64,000 nt of DNA from Polymorphobacter megasporae (GCF_018982885.2 NZ_CP081848.1:2170001-2234000); one strand, 5' to 3'; positions 25,226 to 33,382 are shown, counted from the first letter of the stretch. A program made the numbers and translations. Notes: generated from the letters alone by a model not told the origin.

Positions 25226-26380
25226 ATGAATCTCAATCCCTTCGGCCGCAAGTCGCGGCCCGCACAAGCGCGCCCGCCGGGGGTTTTCCCCGAGCTGTTG
25301 CGCTCGAACTGGAACGGCAACCTCGGCGCGACGCGGTCGTACGAGGCGCTCGCCCGCGACGCGTACGTCCGCAATCCGATCGCCCAGCGCGCGGTGCGGA
25401 TCGTCGCGGAAGGCGCGGCGGGGGCTCCGGTGCTGAGCAGTCCGCCCGGGCATCCGGCGGTCGCGCTGCTCGACGGTGGCGAGCCGGGGCCGCACCTGAT
25501 CGAGACCGTCGCGGCGAACCTGCTGCTCCACGGCAATGCGTATATCGAGGTCGGGCTCGGCGCGAACGGCCTGCCGGTCGCGCTGTATTCGCTCCGCCCC
25601 GAGCGGGTCACGGTCGAGTCCGATGCGAGCGGCTGGCCGGTCGGCTATCTGTACCGTGCCGGCACGACCCTCCAGCGCTTCCCGGCGGTGACGGTCGGCG
25701 CGGGGTCGCAGGAGGGGCGGCCGGGGCTGCTCCATATCCGCAGCTTCCACCCGCTCGACGATCATTATGGCCTCGGCTGCCTTGGCGCATCAGCGGCGGC
25801 GGTCGAGACGCACAACGCCGCGAGCACGTGGAACAAGGCGCTGCTCGACAATGCCGCGCGGCCGTCGGGGGCCTTGGTTTATGATCCGGGCGACGGCGCG
25901 ACGCTGTCGGCGGAGCAGTTCGACCGGCTGAAGGCCGAGATGGAGGCGGGTTTCGCCGGCGCGATCAACGCCGGGCGGCCGATGCTGCTCGACGGCGGGC
26001 TCAAGTGGCAGGCGCTGTCGATGACCCCCGCCGAGATGGACTTTGCCCGCACCCGCGACACCGCCAGCCGGGAGATCGCGCTGGCGTTCGGGGTGCCGCC
26101 GATGCTGCTCGGCCTGTCGGGCGACAATGCCTTCGCCAATTACCGCGAGGCGAACATCGCGCTGTGGCGGCTGACGCTGCTGCCGCTGACGTCGCGCATC
26201 CTGGGGTCGATCGCGACCTACCTCGGCGACTGGTGGCCGGGCTTGAGCCTGACCGTCGACCGCGACGCGATCCCGGCGCTCAGCGCCGACCGCGAGCGGC
26301 TGTGGAGCCAGGTGTCGGCGGCGAATTTCCTCACCGACGACGAGAAACGCTCACTTCTGGGATTGGAGGCACGGCCATGA
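25226..26380 (+). CDS. GTA portal protein
   Basis: An HK97-type portal protein of 384 residues, matching RcGTA g3; it forms the dodecameric DNA gate at the capsid vertex. Characteristic stretches are YEALARDAYVRNPIAQRAVR, LLLHGNAYIEVGLG, PLDDHYGLGCLGASAAAVET and the C-terminal AFGVPPMLLGLSGDNAFANY. The ATG at 25226 has AGGGAG ahead. It overlaps the next gene by four bases, beginning a long chain of ATGA overlaps typical of co-translated virion genes. Confidence 0.93.
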   Translation: MNLNPFGRKSRPAQARPPGVFPELLRSNWNGNLGATRSYEALARDAYVRNPIAQRAVRIVAEGAAGAPVLSSPPGHPAVALLDGGEPGPHLIETVAANLLLHGNAYIEVGLGANGLPVALYSLRPERVTVESDASGWPVGYLYRAGTTLQRFPAVTVGAGSQEGRPGLLHIRSFHPLDDHYGLGCLGASAAAVETHNAASTWNKALLDNAARPSGALVYDPGDGATLSAEQFDRLKAEMEAGFAGAINAGRPMLLDGGLKWQALSMTPAEMDFARTRDTASREIALAFGVPPMLLGLSGDNAFANYREANIALWRLTLLPLTSRILGSIATYLGDWWPGLSLTVDRDAIPALSADRERLWSQVSAANFLTDDEKRSLLGLEARP

Positions 26381-26679
26381 CGATGCTCGCGGGACTGATC
26401 GCACAAGCCGAAGGGCAGGGGGCCGACCTCGTCACCCTCCGCGCCCTGATCGAAGAGGCCAGCGAAGCCGGGGCGGCGCGCGCGCTGGCGAGCATCTGCC
26501 TCCACGACGACCGCGCCGTCGCCGACATCGTCGAACTCCGCCAGCTGATCCAAGGCTGGCGCGACGCCAAGCGCTCGGCGGTGTCGGCGGTGGTGACATG
26601 GGCAGCGCGGGCGCTGGTCGCGGCGCTGCTCGTGGGGATCGCGGCGAAGCTCGGGATGACGGGGATGATGTTCCGGTGA
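26377..26679 (+). CDS. DUF6127 GTA protein
   Basis: A 100-residue protein of the DUF6127 type that sits between portal and protease in sphingomonad GTA clusters. Residues 1-70 are helical and acidic (LVTLRALIEEASEAGAARAL, then VELRQLIQGWRDAK). The last 30 residues form one transmembrane helix (AARALVAALLVGIAAKLGMT). Its role is unknown; a small membrane-anchored assembly factor is possible. It overlaps its neighbours by four bases at each end. Confidence 0.8.
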   Translation: MTMLAGLIAQAEGQGADLVTLRALIEEASEAGAARALASICLHDDRAVADIVELRQLIQGWRDAKRSAVSAVVTWAARALVAALLVGIAAKLGMTGMMFR

Positions 26680-27122
26680 GCGCCCCGCTGACCCGCCTCG
26701 CTGGATACGCGAGTGTCTTCGGCGTGCCCGATGCCGGGGGGGACGTCGTCGAGCGCGGTGCGTTTGCCCGGGCGATAGGGTCGAGCGTGCCGCTGCTGTG
26801 GCAGCACGACGCGAACACCCCGATCGGCCTTGTCGACCGCATCGCCGAGGACGCGCGGGGCCTGCGGATCATCGCCAGCGTCGAGGACACGCGAACCGGG
26901 CGCGATGCGCTTGCGCTGCTGGCCGCCCGCGCACTGACCGGCCTGTCGTTCGGCTACCGCGTCCGCGCCAGTCGCCCGACGCGCGGCGGCCGCATCCTCA
27001 CCGACTTCGAGCTGATCGAGGTCAGCCTCGTCACCTTCCCGATGCAGCGCCTCGCGCGTGTGCACGCAATTTCCCCCGCCGCGCGCACCGGCGCGCTTTC
27101 CAACCAGGAGACCTCCGCATGA
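26676..27122 (+). CDS. HK97-type prohead protease
   Basis: A U35-family serine protease of 148 residues (RcGTA g4) that trims the capsid scaffold domain during maturation. Catalytic His44 (LLWQHDANTP) and Ser91 (LTGLSFGYRV) are present, with the FELIEVSLVTFPM strand that carries the third acidic residue. GYASVFGVPDAGGD at the start is typical. The start is a GTG inside the GTGA overlap with DUF6127. The capsid gene follows with another four-base overlap. Confidence 0.92.
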   Translation: MSAPLTRLAGYASVFGVPDAGGDVVERGAFARAIGSSVPLLWQHDANTPIGLVDRIAEDARGLRIIASVEDTRTGRDALALLAARALTGLSFGYRVRASRPTRGGRILTDFELIEVSLVTFPMQRLARVHAISPAARTGALSNQETSA

Positions 27123-28267
27123 CGTTCGCCACCAGCTACGAGACCAAGGCTGACCCGCTCGACGCGAGCTTCACCGCCGTCGCCGCGGTCGTGCCCGATC
27201 CCGAAATCGCCGCGCTGCGCAGCGACATCGACAAGCTCAGCGCGCGCCTCACCCGGCCCGCACTCAGCGGCGCACTGACCGGCACCAAGGCCGATCCCGC
27301 GCGCGCCGCGTTCACCGATCGCTACCTCCGCAAGGGCCTCGACGCCGGCGCGCCCGAATTGAAGTCGCTGTCGATCGGCGTCCCCGGTGACGGCGGCGTC
27401 GCGGTGCCGAACGAGATCGACACCGTTATCGACGATACGTTAAAGACGATCTCGCCGATCCGTGGCATCGCCTCGGTCGTCCAGGTCGGCTCGGCGAACT
27501 ACCGCAAGCTGATCGCGGTCGGCGGCGTCGCCTCGGGCTGGGCGGGCGAGGTCGCGGCAAGGCCGTCGACGGGGACGCCGAACTTCGTCGAAGTCGTGCC
27601 GCCGATGGGCGAGCTGTACGCCAACCCCTCGGCGAGCCAGGCGATGCTCGACGACGCGATGTTCGACGTCGAGACGTGGCTCGCGAGCGAGATCTCGACC
27701 GAATTCGCCCGCGCCGAAAGCGTCGCCTTCGTCACCGGGTCCGGCGTCGCCCAGCCCAAGGGCTATCTCAGCTACCCCGCCACCGCCGCCGACGACACGA
27801 CGCGGCCGTTCGCGACGCTCCAGTATCTGCCGACCGGCGTCGCGGGCAATTTCGCCGCGACCAACCCGCAGGACCGGATCATCGACCTCGTCCACGCGCT
27901 GCGCCCGCCGTATCGCCAGGGCGCGGTCTTCGTGATGAACTCGACGACGCTCGCCCGCGTCCGCAAGATGAAGGACAACACCGGGGCGTTCATCTGGCAG
28001 CCGTCGCTGTCGGCCGAACAGCCGGCGACGCTCCTCGGCTATCCGGTGATCGACGCGGAGGCGATGCCCGACATCGCCGCCGACAGTCTGTCGATCGCCT
28101 TCGGCAACTTCAAGGCGGGCTATCTGATCACCGAGCGCAATACGACGGGCCTGCTCCGCGACCCGTACAGCAACAAGCCCTACGTCCAATTCTACGCCAG
28201 CCGCCGCGTCGGCGGGGCGGTGATCAACTCGGAGGCGATCAAGCTGCTCAAATTCGCCGCCGCCTGA
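27119..28267 (+). CDS. GTA major capsid protein, HK97 fold
   Basis: A 382-residue capsid protein of the HK97 family (RcGTA g5). The N-terminal ~90 residues form the short scaffold/delta region (IAALRSDIDKLSARLT). The mature fold begins near KSLSIGVPGDGGVAVPNEID, with the E-loop, SQAMLDDAMFDVETWLASEI, the AFVTGSGVAQPKGYLSYP segment and the C-terminal PYVQFYASRRVGGAVINSEA. A strong terminator-like hairpin follows the stop, and then comes a module not found in RcGTA. Confidence 0.94.
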   Translation: MTFATSYETKADPLDASFTAVAAVVPDPEIAALRSDIDKLSARLTRPALSGALTGTKADPARAAFTDRYLRKGLDAGAPELKSLSIGVPGDGGVAVPNEIDTVIDDTLKTISPIRGIASVVQVGSANYRKLIAVGGVASGWAGEVAARPSTGTPNFVEVVPPMGELYANPSASQAMLDDAMFDVETWLASEISTEFARAESVAFVTGSGVAQPKGYLSYPATAADDTTRPFATLQYLPTGVAGNFAATNPQDRIIDLVHALRPPYRQGAVFVMNSTTLARVRKMKDNTGAFIWQPSLSAEQPATLLGYPVIDAEAMPDIAADSLSIAFGNFKAGYLITERNTTGLLRDPYSNKPYVQFYASRRVGGAVINSEAIKLLKFAAA

Positions 28268-28293
28268 CGCTCCAGCCAGGCTGAGCCGCGACC

Positions 28294-28336
28294 GCGCCGC
28301 GCGGGGGTTCGATCCCTCCGCGCGGCGCCTTTGTTT
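28294..28336 (+). terminator. Terminator-like hairpin after the capsid gene
   Basis: Fourteen-base arms (28294-28307 GCGCCGCGCGGGGG and 28315-28328) with one G-T pair, a loop TTCGATC, then CTTTGTTT. The 7-base loop and its GGGGG/CCTCC flanks look like a tRNA T-arm, but no other tRNA parts are present. It would stop or reduce transcription between capsid and the beta-helix gene unless bypassed. Confidence 0.75.
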
Positions 28337-28362
28337 CCGGACATTTACAAGGAGCCGTGCCG

Positions 28363-31300
28363 ATGGCGATCATTTCCGCCTCGATCGAGGCGAACGGCTG
28401 GGTGCTGCTCGTGACGCTGACCGGCGGCCCGAGCGCCGCCGGTGACTTCTCGCAATATCTGCTCGATCCGAACGGCACGCCGCGGCTCGTCGTGGCGACC
28501 ATCGCCCCGGGCTTCGCGCTGAGCGGCGGCGTAGCACTCGCCGCCACGGCCGCGCGCAACCTGATCGCGACCAAGCCACTGCGGTTACCGGTTCAAGCGA
28601 CCGCAGCAGGCGCGCGATCAGCCAAGACCCCCGACGAGGCCAGTCTCGGCGGCGGCCAGATCCGGGTTCGCATCGCGCTATCGCAGCACGTCTACGCGAC
28701 CGATACCGGGCTGACGCTGACCGCGCTGGCGGGCTGGCGGACCGGCGAGAGCGCAGGGTCGATCGCGGTTACGAACAGTTCGACGATCGCCGCGCCGTCG
28801 CCGATCGTCCGCTGGGCCGACGTGCCGTACCAGCATATCTCGAACAGCCGCGCGATCGATCTCGAGGTCGTCGCTTTCTCGCACCATCCCAAGGGCTTCG
28901 CGCCGGTCGCCGCAGTCAGGTTCACCGCCACCGACGGTACCAACACCGCGACCGGGTGGGCGACCGCGCTGACGTCCTCGCCGAAATACGGGGCGGGCGG
29001 CAGCGGGGTTCCGGCCCGCGTCTACCGCGTCACGATCGACGGCGGCACCGCGACCCCGGCGGCGCTGACCGAGGGGCTGATCCGCTGCGACTTCAAGGCG
29101 TTCCCTTGGATCGGCACGGCGCGCGCGAGCGATACGACCGACACCGCGTTCGCGGCGGTGGCGTCGACCGGCACCCCGTCGATGGCGAGCCTGACGACCG
29201 CTGGGATGGCCCCCGCGGCGCAGACCCCATTCGTTATCGCCTATGATCCGAACGGGACGTGGCTGCCGGTCCTCTACGTCTATGTCCAGCCGAACACCTG
29301 GGTCGGGACCGGCTCGATCGCGTCGAATGTCCTGACGGTTGCGACGACGACCTCGGGCGCGGTCGCGATCGGCACCAAGGTCAGCGGCGTCGGCGTTACC
29401 GCGGGCTGCACCGTGATCTCCGGCAGCGGGTCGACATGGGCCGTCTCGACCACCGCCGCCGTGGCGACGATCGCGCTTCAGGGCGGTGGCACCTCGAACA
29501 ACAACATCGTCACCGTCAGCGCCAACGCGCTGACCGCTGCAAACGGCACCTGCGCCGATGCGTACACTACCGCGCGCAACGCACTGAAGATCCAGAACCG
29601 CATCGTCGCCGCGCGCAACGGCCAGGCGGCGAGTGCGATCGGCGCGACCGACGGCATGGTCATCCGCGTAAAGGCGGGCAGCTATGCCGGTCTCGGGGCC
29701 GTCGCCGTCGCCAGCGGCATCACGACGAACTATACGTGGGAGATCGTCGAAGGTGACCCCGCCGACGCCAACCCGCGTGTCAACGTCGTCGTCGCACAGG
29801 GGGCGGGGGGCAGCACGCGGTCGACGCGATGCCAGTTTCGCAACATGACCGTCGTCGGCGCGACCGCGGCGGTTCCGTTCAACGCGACAACGTACGGCTG
29901 GCTCGACAATGTCGAGGTCCGCGGCGCAGCCGGGTTCGAGTCCAACACCGTCCAGATTTTCGGTAACGCGACGAACGCTTTCTGGACGAACCTGCGGTTT
30001 TGGAAGCTCGGCAGCTATGTCTCAGGTCAACTCTGCCGAAACGCGGAAGTCGTCAGCGGCATCGCCGGGATCACCGTGCTCAACTGCGCCCGGCTGCCGG
30101 GATCGAGCGGCGGCGGAACGGCGGCACCGGGGTCGACCGTCGACCCGCTCGGCGCGACCCAGGACATCATCATCGCGGGCAACGACTTCCGCTACGTCAA
30201 AAGCGCGCCGGTCTGGGCGATCGGCTTCACCGCCAATGCCAATGCCGGCGCGACCGCGCTCGGAACGACCTACAGCGTGTTCAATCGACAAGTCTTCGCC
30301 AATAATGTTTGCGAGAGTTATGGCGCATCGGCGGCGATGTTCACCGTTGCCGGCGAGAATAACACCGTCGTCGCGACTTATTCGATCGTCGAGGGCAATA
30401 CGCTCGCCGGGGACCGGGTCAACTGGCTGTACGACGACCTCAATCTCGGCACGATCGCGGCGAACGACACCGACAGCAACATCATGTTTTGCAACCGGGT
30501 CGCGAACAACGCCTACGACCAGCACGCGATCAAGTGCGACTTCTACAACGACGGTTATGTCGCCTCGCAACGTGGCGGGACGTCGCTTTATGGCTTCGAC
30601 CTTGCGACGTCGCGCAACAAGGCGAAGGGCGTCGGCGTCGAACTGACCACCGGCGGCAACGTCTATCACTGCATCACCGCGGGGACGACCGCGACGACGG
30701 GCGGCCCGACCGGCACCGCAACCGACATCACCGACGGCACCGTCCACTGGGCATGGTTCGCGACCGAGATCCGCCAGCACGGCTATCGGCCGAACGCGAT
30801 CCGCGGCTGGTCGGCGCTGTACGGCGTCGGCATGACCGACAACGTCATCCTGCGCGGCAACATCAACCCCGAGTTCCTCCACGAGTTCGAAGGGCTCAAC
30901 ACCCCCAATTACACCATCGACACCGGGACCGGGGCCGACCCGAAATACACCCTCGACAAGTCGGGGACCGACATCGCGGGCGCGCGCTACGACCCGGCGA
31001 ACACCGGCGGCGGCGATTACAAGCCGCTCGCCGGGTCGCCGCTGATCGGTCGGACGTCGTTGTCGGCAAACATCGACGTCGACCAACGCGGCGTTGCCCG
31101 CCCGCTCTCGTTCGCCACCGGCGCGGTCCAGAACGACGTCGCGGTCGCCGTCGCGCTCGTCCCCGCCGCTGCGCGCGAGGCCAGCCTCGCGTCGGTAACC
31201 GCGCTGGGAATCGCGATTGCGGTCGTCCCGATGTCGACCGCGGTCACGACGCGCGCGAGTCCGTCGGCGACCGGCTGGGCGGCAATTCTGGCCGCCGCGT

Positions 31301-31560
31301 CGGTGACGATGATGACACGCGCCATAAGCAGCGTCGCCGCCTGGGCCGGGTTCCTCGCTCCCGGCAACGCCCGGTCCGTCACCGCCGCGAGTGTTGTCGT
31401 CATCGGCGTCATCGCGCCCGCCGCGCTCGCCCCCGGCAACTGCCGCACCGCCGTCACCGACCGCACGCTGCCGATAATGTTGCCCGGCAGCGCCGCGCCC
31501 CCCGAACGGACGCTGATCGTCTCCGGCGACTTCCGGCTCGAGATCGTCACCGCCGACTGA
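28363..31560 (+). CDS. Large beta-helix virion-like protein in the GTA cluster
   Basis: A 1,065-residue protein, by far the largest in the cluster. Residues 1-130 look like the N-terminal region of sphingomonad phage structural proteins (NGWVLLVTLTGGPSAAGDF, LATDTGLTLTALAGW-like stretch near 110-130). Residues about 430-880 read as a right-handed parallel beta-helix: short turns with N-rich ladders such as CQFRNMTVVG, WLDNVEVRG, FWTNLRFWKLG, IIIAGNDFRYV and VFANNVCESYG. After about 905 come five Ala/Val-rich repeats of about 22 residues (each with LVP or LAP then a TRA-like turn). The ATG at 28363 is set by AAGGAG eight bases ahead; a GTG at 28357 is less likely. Function is unknown; a capsid-attached spike or glycan-binding/degrading fibre is my best guess. 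Confidence 0.75.
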   Translation: MAIISASIEANGWVLLVTLTGGPSAAGDFSQYLLDPNGTPRLVVATIAPGFALSGGVALAATAARNLIATKPLRLPVQATAAGARSAKTPDEASLGGGQIRVRIALSQHVYATDTGLTLTALAGWRTGESAGSIAVTNSSTIAAPSPIVRWADVPYQHISNSRAIDLEVVAFSHHPKGFAPVAAVRFTATDGTNTATGWATALTSSPKYGAGGSGVPARVYRVTIDGGTATPAALTEGLIRCDFKAFPWIGTARASDTTDTAFAAVASTGTPSMASLTTAGMAPAAQTPFVIAYDPNGTWLPVLYVYVQPNTWVGTGSIASNVLTVATTTSGAVAIGTKVSGVGVTAGCTVISGSGSTWAVSTTAAVATIALQGGGTSNNNIVTVSANALTAANGTCADAYTTARNALKIQNRIVAARNGQAASAIGATDGMVIRVKAGSYAGLGAVAVASGITTNYTWEIVEGDPADANPRVNVVVAQGAGGSTRSTRCQFRNMTVVGATAAVPFNATTYGWLDNVEVRGAAGFESNTVQIFGNATNAFWTNLRFWKLGSYVSGQLCRNAEVVSGIAGITVLNCARLPGSSGGGTAAPGSTVDPLGATQDIIIAGNDFRYVKSAPVWAIGFTANANAGATALGTTYSVFNRQVFANNVCESYGASAAMFTVAGENNTVVATYSIVEGNTLAGDRVNWLYDDLNLGTIAANDTDSNIMFCNRVANNAYDQHAIKCDFYNDGYVASQRGGTSLYGFDLATSRNKAKGVGVELTTGGNVYHCITAGTTATTGGPTGTATDITDGTVHWAWFATEIRQHGYRPNAIRGWSALYGVGMTDNVILRGNINPEFLHEFEGLNTPNYTIDTGTGADPKYTLDKSGTDIAGARYDPANTGGGDYKPLAGSPLIGRTSLSANIDVDQRGVARPLSFATGAVQNDVAVAVALVPAAAREASLASVTALGIAIAVVPMSTAVTTRASPSATGWAAILAAASVTMMTRAISSVAAWAGFLAPGNARSVTAASVVVIGVIAPAALAPGNCRTAVTDRTLPIMLPGSAAPPERTLIVSGDFRLEIVTAD

Positions 31561-31592
31561 GTTCTCCTCCTCTTCGCCAAAAGGATATCCGC

Positions 31593-31958
31593 ATGAAATT
31601 CTCGAGCACCCAGGTTCTCGACGGCGCGCTCGCCGTCGTCCGCACCGCCACCCGAATGGTCGCGGTCAGCGGCCAACCGGCCACCTACGCCGCCGCCGAT
31701 ACCGGCCGCCTGTCCGAAGCCGCGCTGACCACCGCCGACTTCACCCTCGCCGCCGGCGATATCTCCGGGCGCAAGGTGACGATCGCCGCCAAGTCGGGCC
31801 TGTCGGTCATCGCGCCCGGCACCGCCGACCATATCGCGCTGCTCGATCCGGTCAGTGCGACGTTGCTCTACGTCACGACCTGCCCGGCGCAGGCACTCGT
31901 TGCGGGCGGCACGGTGAGCCTCGCCAGCTGGCAGATCGAGATCAACCAGCCGGTCTGA
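31593..31958 (+). CDS. Unrecognised small virion-like protein
   Basis: A 121-residue protein with no signal peptide or membrane segment. It is Ala/Thr/Val-rich and probably all beta (ATRMVAVSGQPATYAAADTG, GDISGRKVTIAAKSGLSVIA, HIALLDPVSATLLYVTTCPA). The style of sequence is close to the repeats at the C-terminus of the beta-helix protein just upstream, and to small phage capsid-decorating proteins, but I do not recognise a named family. It is 32 bases after the beta-helix gene with AAAGGA as ribosome site and likely works with it. Confidence 0.6.
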   Translation: MKFSSTQVLDGALAVVRTATRMVAVSGQPATYAAADTGRLSEAALTTADFTLAAGDISGRKVTIAAKSGLSVIAPGTADHIALLDPVSATLLYVTTCPAQALVAGGTVSLASWQIEINQPV

Positions 31959-31966
31959 TCCTGCTT

Positions 31967-31991
31967 CTTCCCTCCCCGTCGGGGAGGGAAG
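31967..31991. repeat. GC-rich hairpin between small GTA genes
   Basis: Arms CTTCCCTCCCC (31967-31977) and its exact complement (31981-31991) with a GTC loop. It belongs to the CCTCCCC palindrome family of the window. No T-run follows. The right arm offers GGGGAGGG, but the next ATG is too far to use it. Confidence 0.7.
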
Positions 31992-32009
31992 CCTCTCATC
32001 GATGGAGAC

Positions 32010-32297
32010 ATGACCGTGGGGATCTTCCTGAAGGATCCGGCCGCGCGGCTCGACTATGCCGTCGACTGGTCGATCAACGTTCTCAACGGCGCGACGATCG
32101 CGGCGAGCGACTGGCACGTCACTCCCGACGAGCCGGGCGGCGTCGCCGTCGGTAGCACCGTCACCGCGCCCACCCGCACCGGCGCGACGCTCGACGGCGG
32201 GGTGCCGGGGCACGTCTACCGCATCGCCAACCGCATCGTCCTGACCGACGGCCGCGCCGACGAACGCGCGCTCGCCGTCCGCATCGAGGTCCGGTGA
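32010..32297 (+). CDS. Phage fibre/tail adaptor-like protein
   Basis: A 95-residue beta-sandwich-like protein (FLKDPAARLDYAVDWSINVL, ATIAASDWHVTPDEPGGV, GGVPGHVYRIANRIVLTDGR, DERALAVRIEV). The pattern KDPxAxLDYxxDW and the ending xxDERxxxVxVE match small phage proteins annotated as fibre-tail adaptors. It is the third gene of the module inserted between capsid and connector and could attach the beta-helix protein to the particle. That role is inference. Its stop overlaps the next ATG. Confidence 0.6.
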   Translation: MTVGIFLKDPAARLDYAVDWSINVLNGATIAASDWHVTPDEPGGVAVGSTVTAPTRTGATLDGGVPGHVYRIANRIVLTDGRADERALAVRIEVR

Positions 32298-32821
32298 TGG
32301 GCGACATCCTGCCGCCCGTCGTCGCTCCGGTCGCGATCGAGGAAGCGAAGGCGTTTCTCCGCGTCGACGGGTCGAGCGAGGACGCGCTGATCGCCGGCTT
32401 CATCCGCGCCGCGAGCGGACTCGCCGAGGCGTTCACCGGCCAGGCGCTGATCGTCCGCGACGTCGCCGAGACCGCATTGATCACCCCGACGTGGCAACGC
32501 CTCAAGACCGCGCCGTGCGTCGCGATCACCGGCGTCGACGCGGTCGGCGGGGCAACCACCGGCCCGGCTTTCGAGAGCGATATCGACCTGTCGGGCAACG
32601 GCTGGATCCGCGTCATCGACCCGCGCGGCGCATTGCGCGTCACCGTCCGCTACCGGGCGGGGCTCGCCGCCGACTGGAACGGCATCCCCGAGCCGTTGCG
32701 GCTGGGGATCGTCCGCCTCGTCTCGCACTTCCACGCGCACCGCGACGCCCCCGACGCGGGCGGACCACCCGCCGCCGTCGCTGCCTTGTGGCGGCCGTGG
32801 CGCCGCCTCCGGCTCGGCTGA
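32297..32821 (+). CDS. GTA head-tail connector (gp6-like)
   Basis: A 174-residue head-tail connector of the HK97 gp6/RcGTA g6 type. It opens with the usual helical motif VAIEEAKAFLRVDGSSEDAL, then IAGFIRAASGLAEAFTGQAL. A beta part includes VTVRYRAGLAADWNGIPEPL, and the last helix carries RLGIVRLVSHFHAHRD. It forms the ring below the portal. A GTG three bases upstream is an alternative start. It is the first conserved GTA gene after the beta-helix module. Confidence 0.88.
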   Translation: MGDILPPVVAPVAIEEAKAFLRVDGSSEDALIAGFIRAASGLAEAFTGQALIVRDVAETALITPTWQRLKTAPCVAITGVDAVGGATTGPAFESDIDLSGNGWIRVIDPRGALRVTVRYRAGLAADWNGIPEPLRLGIVRLVSHFHAHRDAPDAGGPPAAVAALWRPWRRLRLG

Positions 32822-32831
32822 GGAGAAAGAC

Positions 32832-33164
32832 ATGATCGCCGAATTCACCGGCTCGCTCCGCGACAGCGTCGCGATCGAGCATTGGACCCCCGCGCCCGAC
32901 GACAGCGGCGGCGACGCGGGGGCGTGGAGCTCCGCCGGCTCGGCATGGGCCGCGCTCGTGCCGACCGACGTCGTCGCCACCAGCAGCATCGTCGGCGAGC
33001 GCCGGATCACCCGCTCGCGCTACCGCCTCACGCTGCGCGTCGGTTCGGGCGCCGGGGTGACGAGCCGCTTCCGCTGGCGCGATCGCATCCTCGTCGTCCT
33101 CCGCGTCGAGCCCGATCCGCGCACCCCCGACCGGCTGACGCTGCTCGTCGAGGACCGGACATGA
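32832..33164 (+). CDS. Phage head closure / head-tail adaptor protein
   Basis: A 110-residue all-beta protein of the SPP1 gp16/HK97 gp7-type head closure family (RcGTA g7). The scaffold FTGSLRDSVAIEHWTPAPDD, GSAWAALVPTDVV, SRYRLTLRVGSGA and FRWRDRILVVLRVEPDPRTP follows the family. It plugs the connector after packaging. Four-base overlap with the next small gene. Confidence 0.85.
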   Translation: MIAEFTGSLRDSVAIEHWTPAPDDSGGDAGAWSSAGSAWAALVPTDVVATSSIVGERRITRSRYRLTLRVGSGAGVTSRFRWRDRILVVLRVEPDPRTPDRLTLLVEDRT

Positions 33165-33382
33165 TCGCCGCGACCCTGCTCGACCAGCTCGCCGCAATCG
33201 CCGAGGCGCAGGTCCGCGCGATCCTGCTCGACCGCGCCGTCACCGAACTCCCCGGCGTCGTCGCCTCGATCGACCCGAACGGCATCCGCCTGACAGCGCC
33301 GCATTTGTTCGCCCGCGCCTGGGGCAGCCGCCACGCCGCGCGCGACCCGTGGCTGGCGCTGTTCACCCGGAGGACGCGATGA
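33161..33382 (+). CDS. Small unrecognised GTA protein
   Basis: A 73-residue protein. It begins with a helix (LLDQLAAIAEAQVRAILLDR), continues with a short beta part (ELPGVVASIDPNGIRLTAPH) and ends in a basic, Trp-containing tail (ARDPWLALFTRRTR). It is embedded by four-base overlaps between the head closure and DUF3168 genes, which is strong evidence that it is translated. I do not recognise the family; some phages encode a small protein here that completes the neck or tail terminator. Confidence 0.65.
   Translation: MIAATLLDQLAAIAEAQVRAILLDRAVTELPGVVASIDPNGIRLTAPHLFARAWGSRHAARDPWLALFTRRTR

Noticed and set aside
23192-25765. Very long open frame on the minus strand opposite terminase and portal genes
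   Set aside because: Only its last 143 codons (from 23623) have a signal peptide and DUF4174 domain. The rest is Arg/Asp/Pro-rich shadow coding against clear terminase and portal genes.
28294-28336. tRNA gene or att site suggested by the T-arm-like GGTTCGATCC
   Set aside because: No acceptor, D-arm or anticodon arm can be drawn, and the element is a simple hairpin with a T-rich tail.
30022-32213. Long minus-strand frames opposite the beta-helix gene
   Set aside because: No motifs or signal; composition typical of antisense shadows.
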